From the NCBI RefSeq assembly GCF_011300685.1, contig NZ_CP049864.1, forward strand, positions 984,885 to 1,048,884: 64,000 nucleotides of DNA, in the 5' to 3' direction. Source of the stretch: Lysobacter sp. HDW10. Lineage in GTDB: Bacteria; Pseudomonadota; Gammaproteobacteria; Xanthomonadales; Xanthomonadaceae. The first letter of the stretch is position 1; the number at the start of each line of letters is the position of its first letter. The position numbers and the translations under genes were made by a program. Under the pieces are notes generated by a model. That model was not told the DNA's origin. It was given only the letters and a program-made list of their open reading frames with translations, and did no database searches. Of the stretch, positions 8,933 through 18,886 are shown one piece after another.

Positions 8933-11900
8933 GGCCGTGCCGGCGCGTTTGCGCATTGCCCTGGTGGCCGTCGCGGCGTTGATGGCCGTGGCCATGGTTC
9001 GTCCCGGCGAACAAGCTTTAGTCTTGGGCGTCGCAGCCAACTTGGCCGCTGGCCTCGCGTTCTCTGGGCGCGAACTGCTGAAGCATTGGAAAAGTGTCCT
9101 CTCTTGGGCACTGGTGTGGGGCGTCGTTGTTTTAGGCGCGCTGTTGGTGTTGATGTGGCCTTTGTCGAAGCTCATTAAAGACGGTGGCTTACATGCCGCC
9201 ATGGGCGTGAGTGCGGCGATCGGACTCTTGCTGCTCTTGGCATGGCGTTATGCAGATGCGCTGCGCATGCCAAATGTTTTTGCGAGCGCGGCGTTCAAAG
9301 GCGCTTCAGAGCGTGCAGCAACCAACGCTTGGCCCTGGCAGGGGCTCGCCGTTGCGACGACCGTGTTGTCTGCTGTGGTCGCCATTGTCTTGTTGGCGTG
9401 GCCCGACTTGTTGCAAGGCACGTCGCGCTGGGTGCTTGCCGGTGTGGCTGCGGTTTGGATTCCCGTAGTGCATTTTTTGAAGCGTCCGTCAGGACTCACG
9501 GTTGCGGCACCCAAACCGAAAGCGACGAAGCCGGCGACTGAAAAGAGCACGACCGAAAAGCCCACGCGCGAAGCCAAGGCCAAGGCCCGTAAAAAGTCGA
9601 AAGACAAAACGCCGGCGGAAACGACGAAGCCGCGTGGCTTCGCAAGTAATGCAGAAGTGGTGTCGTTGGATGCGTTGAATTCTCTCTTGCTTACGCCGGT
9701 TGCCGATGCGAAAAGTGTTTTGCCGCAAATGACCGAAGCGACGGAAGCGGCGGAAGAAGTGCATGCACCGGTAGAAGCCGTTGAAGGCGACAACGAACAC
9801 CCTGCGCAGATCCGCATCGAAGACACCACGACCGCAACTCCCGCACCCGTCGTGCACACAGAGGCCGAGCAAGCTGTCCTCAATACTTTGCTCTACGAGG
9901 CTGCGCGCGCAGGCCGCGTCGAACAAGCGCTTGGACTCTTGAGCGAAGGCGCCCAAGCCACCGCATTGCCGCAATCGAGCGATAAAGACCAACGCAGCGT
10001 CGCCGTGCTCGCAGCCGTCTTGCCGGACCTGCGCTTGCTGCGTGCATTGATTGCGCAAGGCGCCGAACTCAATCCTGACAATGCAGCGCAGGCGCCGCTT
10101 GCAGTCGCAACGCGCGACAGTTGGCATGGACGCCCGGAAGCCGTTGCAACCTTGCTCGCCAATGGCGCCGATGCACGCCGCGCGGATGTGAACGGCAATA
10201 CGGCACTTCACCATGCAGCGCACAGCACCGACCCCGCCGTCGCTGCACTGTTGCTCGATGCATCGTCCGACATCAATGCGATCAACAGTGAAGGCGTTAC
10301 GCCGCTTTTGGTTGCCGCAAAATCCGGCAACTGGCGCGTTGCAAAATTCCTCATTGAACGTGGCGCCAAGCTCAATATCGAAGGTGCCATGCCGGCCTTG
10401 AATGCCGCGGCGCGCTGTGACGATGACGATGCCGCAGGTGTCGAGTTGTTCATCAAGCACAAAGCCAAACTCGATGCGACGGATGCCGAAGGTCGAAGCC
10501 CCGTGCACATGGCGGCACGCATGGGACATATCGGCATCATCCAAGCCTTGCTGGATCACGGCATGTCGATCACTGCGCGCGATGGCAATGGTCGTGGCGT
10601 GGTGCATCATGCGATCGAAGGCGAGACAAGCCCGGACTTCGTCAAAGAACTCTTGCACATGGGCGCACGCGCCGACTTCGAAGACGTGGAAGGTTTCACG
10701 CCATTGAAGCGTGCACGTGAGAACGCACGTTGGGCATTGGTTTCGGTCTTGGATCCAAACTTCAAACCAACGGCATCGCAAGACGCAACGCCGGTGGCGC
10801 GCGCACCGTATGCCGCAGTGTCCGATGCCTTGGCCAACGATGACCTCGAAGCCGTCAAAATCGCCGCTGTCGGTTTGAACAGCGATGAGCGCATTCGTCT
10901 CTTCGAAGAGCACGGCTTGCAAAATGGCGCCTTGGCGAATTGGTTGCTCGACAACGGTCTCGATCCGCATGCCGTGAATCGGGAAGGACAAGCGCTCGCC
11001 AGTTTGGCCGTGGTGGGTGCGACGAAATCAGGTGCACACCCCGACATCGCGCGCAGCATGTTGGCGCGTGGTGCGCAAATTAACGGACGTGGCGTATTTG
11101 CCGAGTATCTGACCGGCGTCCAAAGCTCGGGGCAAATGCGTGCGCACGAAGAACGCACGGCGCTTGAATGGTTGTCGCGGGGTGCAGACGCATTCGGTGA
11201 AAACGCAGCGGGTGAAACCCCGCTGTTTCTTGCCGTCAAACTCAGGTGGCGACATCTGACGAATGAGTTGCTCGCGCGCGGGGCTTTCCCCGACGCGCAA
11301 AATGCGCAAGGCATGACGCCCTTGCATTTGTCGATCACGCAAGGTGATCGCGACATGGTCAAGGCCTTGATCGCTGCCGGTGCGTCGCCGCGACTGCGGG
11401 CGAATGATGGACAAACCGCGCATGGTTTGGCCTTGGCCGGTGGACACAAAGCACTGATCGAGTGGGTGGATTGGCGCTTGTGGCCGTCTCCGGCGCGCCG
11501 CCTCCGTGCACAGGATTTGCCGGCTGCAGCAATCGCAGGAGATCTGCATGCCGTGAGTCGATTGTTGGAACTTGGCTTCGACGTCAACACCCGCGATGGT
11601 CAAGGCTGCACCGGACTTCTGCGCGCTGCAGGGGGTGGTCATGCCGATGTATTGTCCGCATTGATCGCGCATGGCGCCGATACCCGCATCGCTGCAGATG
11701 CAGGCGCAACACCTTTGTCAGCGGCTGTATCGATGCGCAATCTGGCCATCGCGGAGCACCTGATTGACGCCGGTGCCGATGTTGAACAACGACTGCCCGG
11801 TGATGTCACGGCATTGATGTTGGCGTCTGCATTGGGTCTGCCAAAGATGGCGGCGCTGCTGATGCGTCACGGTGCACGTGTCGATGCAGTCGACGCACAA

Positions 11901-12386
11901 GGCCTCACGGCGCTGCATTGTGCCTGTCTGTTTGCATTTGGCGCGCGCGATCGTACGGCTGCGGTGACCTTGATGGATACGTTGCTGCTCGCGGGTGCCG
12001 AACCCGATCCTGAAGACTCGCAAGCGGTTGCGCCTTTGCTTTTGTTGTTGGGGGCGCGCGCCGAACCCGGTACCGCGACCGATGAAACGGTGATCCTGTC
12101 CGTGCTCGATCAGTTCCTGGCGGAAGGCGTGTCGCTCACGTCGAAGGACGCACGCGGCTTTGGTCCCTTGCATGTGGCTGCGCTGCATGGCTTGATGCGC
12201 GTCATCAAAATGTTGCTGCGTGCAGGTGCCGACCCGAGTGCGCGCGATGCGCTCAATCGCACAGCGCGCGAAGTGGCCTTGATGCGCGGTTTTGTTGACG
12301 TTGCGACTGAACTCGGTACGGGTGAAAACAAGCGGAGCCCGTCGATGGCGAGCTACTTGCGGACACCCAATTCCCCTGACACTTAA
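8925..12386 (+). CDS. Large membrane-anchored ankyrin-repeat protein
   Basis: The 1153-residue protein has three parts. The N-terminus (about 1-190) holds five or six hydrophobic helices. A charged Lys/Ala/Thr-rich linker (about 190-330) follows, with KPATEKSTTEKPTREAKAKA-type low complexity. The rest is a long array of ankyrin repeats, recognisable by repeated T-LH-A-..G, LL..GA and G.TPL blocks (for example NGNTALHHAAH, EGVTPLLVAAKSGN, EGRSPVHMAARMGH, GMTPLHLSITQGD, GLTALHCAC, GFGPLHVAALHG). Ankyrin arrays bind partner proteins, so a scaffold on the inner membrane is a reasonable inference; the partner is unknown. The gene is coupled to ycgL and ends in a 4-base overlap with the convergent kefC-type gene. 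Confidence 0.88.
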   Translation: MLEAVPARLRIALVAVAALMAVAMVRPGEQALVLGVAANLAAGLAFSGRELLKHWKSVLSWALVWGVVVLGALLVLMWPLSKLIKDGGLHAAMGVSAAIGLLLLLAWRYADALRMPNVFASAAFKGASERAATNAWPWQGLAVATTVLSAVVAIVLLAWPDLLQGTSRWVLAGVAAVWIPVVHFLKRPSGLTVAAPKPKATKPATEKSTTEKPTREAKAKARKKSKDKTPAETTKPRGFASNAEVVSLDALNSLLLTPVADAKSVLPQMTEATEAAEEVHAPVEAVEGDNEHPAQIRIEDTTTATPAPVVHTEAEQAVLNTLLYEAARAGRVEQALGLLSEGAQATALPQSSDKDQRSVAVLAAVLPDLRLLRALIAQGAELNPDNAAQAPLAVATRDSWHGRPEAVATLLANGADARRADVNGNTALHHAAHSTDPAVAALLLDASSDINAINSEGVTPLLVAAKSGNWRVAKFLIERGAKLNIEGAMPALNAAARCDDDDAAGVELFIKHKAKLDATDAEGRSPVHMAARMGHIGIIQALLDHGMSITARDGNGRGVVHHAIEGETSPDFVKELLHMGARADFEDVEGFTPLKRARENARWALVSVLDPNFKPTASQDATPVARAPYAAVSDALANDDLEAVKIAAVGLNSDERIRLFEEHGLQNGALANWLLDNGLDPHAVNREGQALASLAVVGATKSGAHPDIARSMLARGAQINGRGVFAEYLTGVQSSGQMRAHEERTALEWLSRGADAFGENAAGETPLFLAVKLRWRHLTNELLARGAFPDAQNAQGMTPLHLSITQGDRDMVKALIAAGASPRLRANDGQTAHGLALAGGHKALIEWVDWRLWPSPARRLRAQDLPAAAIAGDLHAVSRLLELGFDVNTRDGQGCTGLLRAAGGGHADVLSALIAHGADTRIAADAGATPLSAAVSMRNLAIAEHLIDAGADVEQRLPGDVTALMLASALGLPKMAALLMRHGARVDAVDAQGLTALHCACLFAFGARDRTAAVTLMDTLLLAGAEPDPEDSQAVAPLLLLLGARAEPGTATDETVILSVLDQFLAEGVSLTSKDARGFGPLHVAALHGLMRVIKMLLRAGADPSARDALNRTAREVALMRGFVDVATELGTGENKRSPSMASYLRTPNSPDT

Positions 12387-14203
12387 GTCGTTTCCATTTC
12401 GGGGCGATCGGGTTTGGACAATTGCGGCTTTTGCTCTTCGTCCGCATTGAACAACTGCTCAAGTTCGATGCGCGCTTCCTGCGCCGTTTGCTTGAGTGCG
12501 GCTTCGTCGTCCTGCACCAAACGCTGCGCTTCCAACAATGCTTCATCGTGCACGCGGAATTTCGCACTATGCGCTTTCGCTTCATTTTCAGGCACACCTA
12601 GCATCTGCATGACCTGAGTGGCGGTATCAAGCGACGCCGAAAACAGTTCACGCACGGGCACGGCGCCCCGATCTTTGATGTGCCACGCGTTACGGCGATC
12701 GCTGGCGCGCGCAATGATCTTTGCTTTTGGAAATTGGCGACGCAACATTTCGACTTGCAGCAAGGTCATGTCGGGATCATTCAAAGTCAGTACAAACACG
12801 CTGACGCCTTCTGCACCTGCGGCGCGCAGGGTTTCCGTATTCAAAATGTCGCCGTAGTAGACCTTGTTGCCGAAGCGACGCACGAACTCGACTTGTTCGA
12901 CATCGTGCTCAAACGCAACAAAAGGAATATTGCGCGACATCAGCACACGCCCAACGACTTGTCCGAAGCGACCAAAGCCAACCACCATCACGCGCGGGTG
13001 CGTGTCTTCGACCGGGTCGTGCGGACGGACTTCGAACGGCGGTGTGCTGTTCTTCGCGAGTCGCTCCATTAAAAGCACGAGCAGGGGCGTCAGGGCCATC
13101 GATACACCGACAACGGCCACCAAAGTTTCCTGCAGTTCGCCAGTGAGCAATTTGTACTTCGACATTTCGTTGAACAACACGAATGCGAATTCACCGCCAA
13201 GGGCCAAGGTCACCGCCAACTTGCCCGCCGCAACATGGGTCAGGTGGCCCACATGTCGGCCGACGCCATACAGAACGACGCCCTTGGCCAATAACAAGGC
13301 CACAACGCCGGCAAAGATCTGCGCCGGATGCGACAGGATTTGATCAACATTGATACTCATGCCGACGGCAATGAAGAACAAACCCAGTAGCAAGCCTTCA
13401 AACGGTTTGATCTGACCTTCAAGCTCGTGACGATATTCGGAATCCGTTAGCAGCACGCCTGCGAGGAACGCACCCAAGCCCGCCGACAGACCCACAGCTT
13501 CCATTAACCACGCACTGCCCAACACCACGAAGAGTGCAGCCGCCGCAAACACTTCCGGCATATGTGTACGCGCCACGGCACGAAAGATCGGTCGCAAGAG
13601 TGCGCGGCCACCCACCACCAACAATGCGATGGCGCCCGCCACCTTGAGCACTGCAACCCACCAAGGCAAATGCGCTTGCGCCGAGGCGGAATGTCCAAGC
13701 AAGGGAATTGCCGCCAACATCGGAATAGCTGCGATGTCTTGAAACAGCAGAATGGCGAAGGCGAGGCGACCGTGCTCGGTGCCCAGCGTCTTGCGTTCGG
13801 CGAGCAATTGCAAACCGACGGCAGTCGAAGACAGTGCCAGCGCGCCTGCGACAAAGACGGCAGTGATCCACGGAATATCTTGAAAGTAGACGAAGGCCGA
13901 AAGCAACAGCATGCTGAGGCCCATTTGCAGACCGCCCGCGCCGAAGATCGGTCTGCGCATGACCTTTAAGCGTGGCAACGACAGCTCGAGTCCGATCACG
14001 AACAACATCATCACGATGCCGATTTCGGAAGCCGCGAGGACGCCATCTGGATCGTTCACCACGCGCAAGGCATGTGGCCCAAGCAAAATGCCGGTGACCA
14101 AGTAGCCAAGCACACCGCCCAAACCGAAGCGTTTGAACAGCGGCACCACCAAGATGGCCGCCAAAAGAAGGATGAGGACGATGTTCAGCGAAGCGCCGTG
14201 CAT
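12383..14203 (-). CDS. KefC-type monovalent cation:proton antiporter (CPA2 family)
   Basis: The 606-residue protein begins with about twelve transmembrane helices of the Na+/H+ exchanger fold, including GYLVTGILLGP, FVIGLELSLPRLKVMRR, ALALSSTAVGLQLLAER and LLFQDIAAIPML. A cytosolic Rossmann RCK/TrkA-N domain follows, starting PRVMVVGFGRFGQVVGRVL, with FEHDVEQVEFVRRFG and VYYGDILNTETLRAAGA. The C-terminus is an acidic/Gln-rich coiled tail. This layout is that of KefB/KefC glutathione-gated potassium efflux antiporters. I cannot tell KefB from KefC, and no KefF/KefG partner gene is adjacent. A GGAA lies upstream of the ATG at 14203. It is divergent from thrB. Confidence 0.9.
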   Translation of the reverse strand: MHGASLNIVLILLLAAILVVPLFKRFGLGGVLGYLVTGILLGPHALRVVNDPDGVLAASEIGIVMMLFVIGLELSLPRLKVMRRPIFGAGGLQMGLSMLLLSAFVYFQDIPWITAVFVAGALALSSTAVGLQLLAERKTLGTEHGRLAFAILLFQDIAAIPMLAAIPLLGHSASAQAHLPWWVAVLKVAGAIALLVVGGRALLRPIFRAVARTHMPEVFAAAALFVVLGSAWLMEAVGLSAGLGAFLAGVLLTDSEYRHELEGQIKPFEGLLLGLFFIAVGMSINVDQILSHPAQIFAGVVALLLAKGVVLYGVGRHVGHLTHVAAGKLAVTLALGGEFAFVLFNEMSKYKLLTGELQETLVAVVGVSMALTPLLVLLMERLAKNSTPPFEVRPHDPVEDTHPRVMVVGFGRFGQVVGRVLMSRNIPFVAFEHDVEQVEFVRRFGNKVYYGDILNTETLRAAGAEGVSVFVLTLNDPDMTLLQVEMLRRQFPKAKIIARASDRRNAWHIKDRGAVPVRELFSASLDTATQVMQMLGVPENEAKAHSAKFRVHDEALLEAQRLVQDDEAALKQTAQEARIELEQLFNADEEQKPQLSKPDRPEMETT

Positions 14204-14242
14204 GGGGATTCCAATTGCGCAATTGCGTCTATTATCTCAATC

Positions 14243-15310
14243 ATGATCATACGAGGTGACCGCGATGTCGTTCGCGGTACTACCATCGCCTGCGCCATTG
14301 CGCCGGCCTGTGTAGGCAATATTGGTGTGGGTTTCGATTTGCTGGGGCACACCTTTTACGGCCCGGCCGATCTCGCATGCGTGCGACAGCAAGCCAAAGG
14401 CGTCACCCTCTCCGGTGTGCACAGCCAATTGCCCGGCATGGACGGCATTCCCCTCGACCCAACGCTGAACACCGCGGGTCGTGCAGTGCAGGCCATGGTC
14501 GATGCTTTGGACTTGCCGTTCGGTTTTGAGATTGAACTGCACAAAGGCATTTCCTTGGGCTCGGGGATGGGCGGTTCCGCCGCGTCCGCTGTCGCAGCCG
14601 TTGTGGCGGCGAATGCATTGTTGGACACACCGTTGCCGATGGTGGATCTGTATCCATTCGCGCGTCGCGGCGAAAGTGCCTCTACGGACGCTGCGCCCGG
14701 CGATAACGTCGGGCCGATGTTGTTGGGTGGCTTGGCGCTAGCGCCGCCACAAGTGTTACGCGCACTGCATGTACCTGCTGACTTGTACTGCGTGGTGCTG
14801 AAGCCGGGCATGTCAATTGAAACGCGACGTGCGCGCGAGGTGCTCGTTGCGCCATATGCCTTGGATGTCTGTGTCACGCAAGCGTCGCATCTGGCCTTGC
14901 TGTTAACAGGCCTGACACACGACGACTTCGATTTAATTCGATTGGGACTCGACGACGTGATGATTGAACCGCGTCGTGCGCATTTGATCCCCGGGTTTGC
15001 GGAAATAAAGCACACGGCGCAAGCCATGGGTGCCTTGGGTGCCAGCATTTCCGGCTCAGGCCCAACGATTTTTGCGTGGTTTGCATCGCGCGCAACGGCT
15101 GCGCGTGCGTTGGATGCAATGAAGCAAACCGCACATGAACACCATGCACAGGTTGAGACGTGGTTATCACCCGTAGCAGGCCCTGCCGCACAACTTGTTG
15201 CGCCCGCGCTTGCAACTCAATTGGTCAATGACACACTGTTGCCAATGAACGCCTTCGCGCACTGTTCGAACCGTGGCGCGCCGCTCGCAGCGGATGATGT
15301 GACGTGCTGA
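14243..15310 (+). CDS. thrB: Homoserine kinase
   Basis: GHMP-kinase features are clear: the N-terminal APACVGNIGVGFDLLGHTF strand, the ATP-binding motif LHKGISLGSGMGGSAASAVA, and the C-terminal LGASISGSGPTIFAWF loop. It phosphorylates homoserine in threonine synthesis. At 355 residues it is longer than typical ThrB (about 310); the excess is partly N-terminal (the ATG at 14243 is the first after a stop) and partly a C-terminal tail of about 35 residues after AAQLV. The usual thrA and thrC neighbours are absent: a kefC-type gene is upstream and a diguanylate cyclase overlaps the 3' end by 7 bases. Function is well supported; the exact start is not. Confidence 0.85.
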   Translation: MIIRGDRDVVRGTTIACAIAPACVGNIGVGFDLLGHTFYGPADLACVRQQAKGVTLSGVHSQLPGMDGIPLDPTLNTAGRAVQAMVDALDLPFGFEIELHKGISLGSGMGGSAASAVAAVVAANALLDTPLPMVDLYPFARRGESASTDAAPGDNVGPMLLGGLALAPPQVLRALHVPADLYCVVLKPGMSIETRRAREVLVAPYALDVCVTQASHLALLLTGLTHDDFDLIRLGLDDVMIEPRRAHLIPGFAEIKHTAQAMGALGASISGSGPTIFAWFASRATAARALDAMKQTAHEHHAQVETWLSPVAGPAAQLVAPALATQLVNDTLLPMNAFAHCSNRGAPLAADDVTC

Positions 15311-16311
15311 AATTCAATCGGTTTGACGGCGGCAGTTCGGCGCTCAAACGATTCAAAGAAGACTTTGGTTTCCGCCTATTGGTGCTTGTGGTCGCGGGTG
15401 CCTTCGTTGTCAGCGGGCTCATGGCTTGGCTGCGTTTTGCAGAAGGCAATCAGGTTCAGATGTGGGTCGATATCGCCCTCGCGACTGTCTTATTCGCAAG
15501 CTTTTTGGCCATGTTGGGCGGTGTTCGACCTGAATACGTTGCGCGTACCGCGGCCATTCTCTCCAATGTCGGCATCTTGATCAGTGCTTGGGTCGACCCT
15601 GCTTCGGGCACGCACTGGGTATTTGTGGTGTTCGCGGTGATGTTCTTGCTGTTCGGCCACTTCACGGCCTTGCTGCTGACTGTCGTCACTTTGCTGTGCG
15701 TCGCTGCGCGCTTATTCGTTCTGGAAAGCACGGTCGATTTCATGGGTTTCACGGCGGCAGGCGCCTTGGTCATTGGTTTCAACTTCGTGTTTGCGTTCCG
15801 GGAAGAGCGACATCGCAAACAGTTGGAAGCCATTGCGATGCAAGATTCTCTCACCGGGATCGGCAATCGTCGCGCTTTTTCTTGGCGTGTCGAAGCACTC
15901 ATGGACGAAGCGCGACGTCACGGCACTGCGCTTGGCATGTTCATGCTCGACTTGGATCACTTTAAGCAGATCAACGACCGCTACGGGCACGCAGAAGGTG
16001 ATCGCGTGTTGACCGATTTCGCGCGCATCATCCACCACAATTCGCGCAGCATCGATGAGCTCTTCCGCCTAGGCGGGGAAGAATTTGCGTTGCTGTTACC
16101 TGGCATGGACGCCGTGCATATGGCGGCGCATGCCGAGCGACTGCTCGACTTGTTCCGTCAGGAACTTAAAGCGGAAGACCAGTGCGTGACGGCGTCGATC
16201 GGCGCAACCGCGTGGCAGCCCGAAGAGCAGATCAAGGTCTGGATGGCCCGCACCGATCAGGCACTGTACGAGGCAAAAGAAGGTGGCCGCGATCGAGTTG
16301 TCGTTCACTAA
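15304..16311 (+). CDS. Membrane-bound diguanylate cyclase (GGDEF domain)
   Basis: The 335-residue protein has five to six transmembrane helices (about 18-160), then a short linker (FREERHRKQLEAIAMQDSLTG) and a complete GGDEF domain. The catalytic loop is FRLGGEEF (active GGEEF form), the metal/substrate motif is MLDLDHFKQINDRYGH, and an RSID motif sits nine residues before GGEEF, the position of the RxxD inhibitory site. It is therefore predicted to make c-di-GMP with product feedback. The start is a GTG at 15304 inside the end of thrB, so the genes are probably coupled. No separate sensory domain is visible beyond the membrane part. Confidence 0.9.
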   Translation: MLKFNRFDGGSSALKRFKEDFGFRLLVLVVAGAFVVSGLMAWLRFAEGNQVQMWVDIALATVLFASFLAMLGGVRPEYVARTAAILSNVGILISAWVDPASGTHWVFVVFAVMFLLFGHFTALLLTVVTLLCVAARLFVLESTVDFMGFTAAGALVIGFNFVFAFREERHRKQLEAIAMQDSLTGIGNRRAFSWRVEALMDEARRHGTALGMFMLDLDHFKQINDRYGHAEGDRVLTDFARIIHHNSRSIDELFRLGGEEFALLLPGMDAVHMAAHAERLLDLFRQELKAEDQCVTASIGATAWQPEEQIKVWMARTDQALYEAKEGGRDRVVVH

Positions 16312-16392
16312 GCGTCAAGCACAAAGCTTGGCTCAACTTTGTCAATTGCATCTACTAGACATTCCAGTGGTCATTTGTGACCGGGGGCCTCT

Positions 16393-16845
16393 ATGAGAGC
16401 GTTAGCGATTTTGTTGCTCATCTTGGTTGAATGCGCCTGCACTACATCTATTGCAGCGAAGAGTCGAGACGCATTGCGTCTGTCCGAGCTCATTTCGCGC
16501 ATTGAAGCCAATTATTTCGACAAGGCTGAGATTTCGAAGGCGCCCGTTTCAGGGCAAGATTTTTCATTGGCCAAGACTGAGGTTCGCGAGAACCCGATGA
16601 AATTGATCCATGCATACTGGTTTGAGCAAAAACCGTGCGTACCTTGGGAAAAGGCCGTTCAAGCATTTGAGAAATCGGGTTACGAAAGGGTTCCGCTCGG
16701 TCTGCCGACAGAACACGGGATGCCAGAGGATGCGCCAAGCTTTACCAAAGTTTCAAAGAATGGGTCATTAAGGGTTAACTTGTTCTTCAAGCGCGACTCC
16801 TCAGCATTGTTATGCCTGTCGTCAATACACGCTGCTTCGAGCTAA
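16393..16845 (+). CDS. Hypothetical exported protein
   Basis: I do not recognise this 150-residue protein. It starts MRALAILLLILVECACTTS, a hydrophobic signal-like segment; ECAC could be a non-ideal lipobox. The mature part is mixed alpha/beta in composition, with ENPMKLIHAYWFEQKPCVPWEKAVQAFEKSGYE and a C-terminal FFKRDSSALLCLSS. G-rich GGGGGCC precedes the ATG at 16393. Base composition is less GC-rich than the neighbours, suggesting later acquisition or weak selection. It sits alone between a cyclase gene and the convergent rho. Confidence 0.6.
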   Translation: MRALAILLLILVECACTTSIAAKSRDALRLSELISRIEANYFDKAEISKAPVSGQDFSLAKTEVRENPMKLIHAYWFEQKPCVPWEKAVQAFEKSGYERVPLGLPTEHGMPEDAPSFTKVSKNGSLRVNLFFKRDSSALLCLSSIHAASS

Positions 16846-16960
16846 CTTGTATCGCTAAGAATCGCTTTTGTTCCGCGCGAAACGGCACTTGCGGTCCAAA
16901 TTTTCTTTAAGCGTTCGCGGGTGCATTCGTTGCAAAGCACCAAAATTGCTTTCAAACACA

Positions 16961-17012
16961 AGAAAGCCCTGCTTGTGAAGTGGCCTTATTGATAAAGACC
17001 TAAGCAGGGCTT
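16961..17012 (-). terminator. Terminator downstream of rho
   Basis: An 11-bp perfect inverted repeat (AAGCCCTGCTT at 16964-16974 and AAGCAGGGCTT at 17002-17012) encloses a 27-nt loop. Read on the minus strand it lies about 36 bp after the rho stop and is followed by TTTCTTG. The long loop makes it less typical than the other terminators here. Confidence 0.65.
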
Positions 17013-17047
17013 CCAGTACATTTCAGAAGAAAACAAATTTTCTGTGT

Positions 17048-18775
17048 TTAGCGCTTCATTGAGCTAAAGAACTCATCGTTACTCTTGGTGTTCTTCATCT
17101 TGTCGAGCAAGAACTCCATGGCGGCAATTTCGTCCATCGGATGCAACAACTTGCGCAAGATCCAAATCTTTTGCAGCAGTTCCGGTTCGATCAACAAATC
17201 TTCGCGACGCGTGCCGGACAAGTTCACACCGATGGCGGGGTAAACGCGCTTCTCGGTGATGCGACGATCCAAGTGGATTTCCGAGTTACCGGTACCCTTG
17301 AATTCTTCGTAGATCACCTTGTCCATCGCAGAGCCGGTATCGACCAGTGCCGTGGCAATGATGGTGAGCGAGCCACCTTCTTCCACGTTACGTGCCGCAC
17401 CAAAGAAACGCTTCGGACGGTGCATGGCGTTCGAGTCCACACCACCCGTCAACACTTTGCCGGAACTCGGCAAGACGTTGTTGTAAGCGCGTGCGAGACG
17501 GGTGATCGAGTCGAGCAAGATGACCACGTCTTTCTTGTGTTCGACCAAGCGCTTGGCGCGCTCGATCACCATTTCGGCGACTTGCACGTGGCGTGCTGCG
17601 GGTTCGTCGAAGGTCGAAGAAATGACTTCGCCGCGCACGGTGCGCTGCATTTCAGTCACTTCTTCCGGACGTTCGTCGATCAACAACACGATCAAATGCA
17701 CGTCGGGATGGTTGTGCGTAATCGCCGTGGCGATCTGTTGCATCATCATCGTCTTACCGGCTTTCGGCGGCGACACGATCAGTGCACGTTGGCCTTTACC
17801 TTGCGGCGCCATCAAGTCGAGGATGCGGCCCGTGATGTCTTCGCTGGAGCCGTCACCACGTTCCAAACGGAAACGCTTGCGCGGGAACAAAGGCGTCAAG
17901 TTTTCAAACAAGGTTTTGTTCTTGCTGGCTTCAATCGGCTCGGCATTGATGGTGTCGACCACGGCGAGCGCGAAATAACGTTCGCCATCTTTCGGCCAAC
18001 GGATACGACCACTCAGGTGGTCACCCGTGCGCAGGTTGAAGCGACGAATTTGGCTCGGCGAGATGTACACGTCATCCGGACCGGCAAGGTAGCTCGCTTC
18101 CGCAGCGCGCAAGAAGCCATAGCCATCGGGCAAAATTTCGAGCACACCGTCTGCGGCGACACCGTCACCGTGGCGGGTCAGCACTTTCAGAACCGCGAAG
18201 ATCACGTCTTGCTTGCGCGCACGCGCCACGCCTTCTTGAATCTGCAGTTGTTCAGCAATATCCAGCAACTTAGCTGCCGGCATGCGCTTCAGATCGCTCA
18301 AGGAATATTGCGGGAAGCCTTCCGGAATGGTCGGCATCGGGCGGCCGTAGCCCGGTTGCGCGTTCGGGTCGCCATTGTCGTCTTGCGGCAAACCGGGATC
18401 GCGATAGCGATCACGTTGGCGGTCGCGGCGGTTGCGGAAACGTTCGCGACGATTGTTGCGCTGGCCGTAGCCGCCGTTGTCTTGGCCGCCTTCGTCTTGG
18501 CCGTTATCGCCACCGTCGTCGCGTTGACGTGCCGGCGGCGCATCGGCGTGTGCCGATTCGGTCGCTGCGGGTGCCGTGTCGGCGGAGGTGTCGGGGTTGC
18601 GTTCGCGCGGCGGTCTAGGGCTGCGCGGTGCAGCTTCGGCTGCTGGCGAAACATTCGCAGCCGAGCTTTCAGAGGGGGTGTTTTCTACGGGGGCGGCAGC
18701 GGATTTGCTCACGCGCGGCTTGCGAACACGCTTAGTCGTAGCGGTTTCGCCGGTGCTTTCGATTTCGTCGGACAA
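17048..18775 (-). CDS. rho: Transcription termination factor Rho
   Basis: From the TTG at 18775 the protein has 575 residues, much longer than E. coli Rho (419). The core is canonical: Rho-N ([20 protein letters not shown]), the CSD RNA-binding region ([14 protein letters not shown]), Walker A (PPKAGKT), Walker B ([16 protein letters not shown]), the Q/R-loop region ([16 protein letters not shown]) and [11 protein letters not shown]. The excess is an N-terminal extension of about 155 residues: Pro/Ala-rich, then Asp/Gly-rich, then an Arg/Asn/Asp-rich block ([20 protein letters not shown]). I chose TTG because GAGGA sits 7 nt upstream; the alternative ATG at 18790 overlaps that ribosome binding site. 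It follows trxA, the usual arrangement. Confidence 0.95.
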   Translation of the reverse strand: MSDEIESTGETATTKRVRKPRVSKSAAAPVENTPSESSAANVSPAAEAAPRSPRPPRERNPDTSADTAPAATESAHADAPPARQRDDGGDNGQDEGGQDNGGYGQRNNRRERFRNRRDRQRDRYRDPGLPQDDNGDPNAQPGYGRPMPTIPEGFPQYSLSDLKRMPAAKLLDIAEQLQIQEGVARARKQDVIFAVLKVLTRHGDGVAADGVLEILPDGYGFLRAAEASYLAGPDDVYISPSQIRRFNLRTGDHLSGRIRWPKDGERYFALAVVDTINAEPIEASKNKTLFENLTPLFPRKRFRLERGDGSSEDITGRILDLMAPQGKGQRALIVSPPKAGKTMMMQQIATAITHNHPDVHLIVLLIDERPEEVTEMQRTVRGEVISSTFDEPAARHVQVAEMVIERAKRLVEHKKDVVILLDSITRLARAYNNVLPSSGKVLTGGVDSNAMHRPKRFFGAARNVEEGGSLTIIATALVDTGSAMDKVIYEEFKGTGNSEIHLDRRITEKRVYPAIGVNLSGTRREDLLIEPELLQKIWILRKLLHPMDEIAAMEFLLDKMKNTKSNDEFFSSMKR

Positions 18776-18886
18776 GTGGTTTCCTCGCAAAGGGCGAGCG
18801 CCTGAAGGTCAGGCGGATGGGTGGGAGTAAAGGGAATTGGGCGGCGGGGACGCACGCCAGATGGGTGAAACTTAGCACTGAAGCCG

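Noticed and set aside
9489-10991. 500-codon open frame on the minus strand opposite the ankyrin gene
   Set aside because: Arg/Cys/Phe-rich, no family features, and lies wholly within a convincing ankyrin-repeat gene.
17141-18805. 554-codon open frame on the plus strand opposite rho
   Set aside because: It mirrors the rho coding strand; the translation is His/Arg/Val-rich without any family motif, typical of antisense frames in GC-rich genes.
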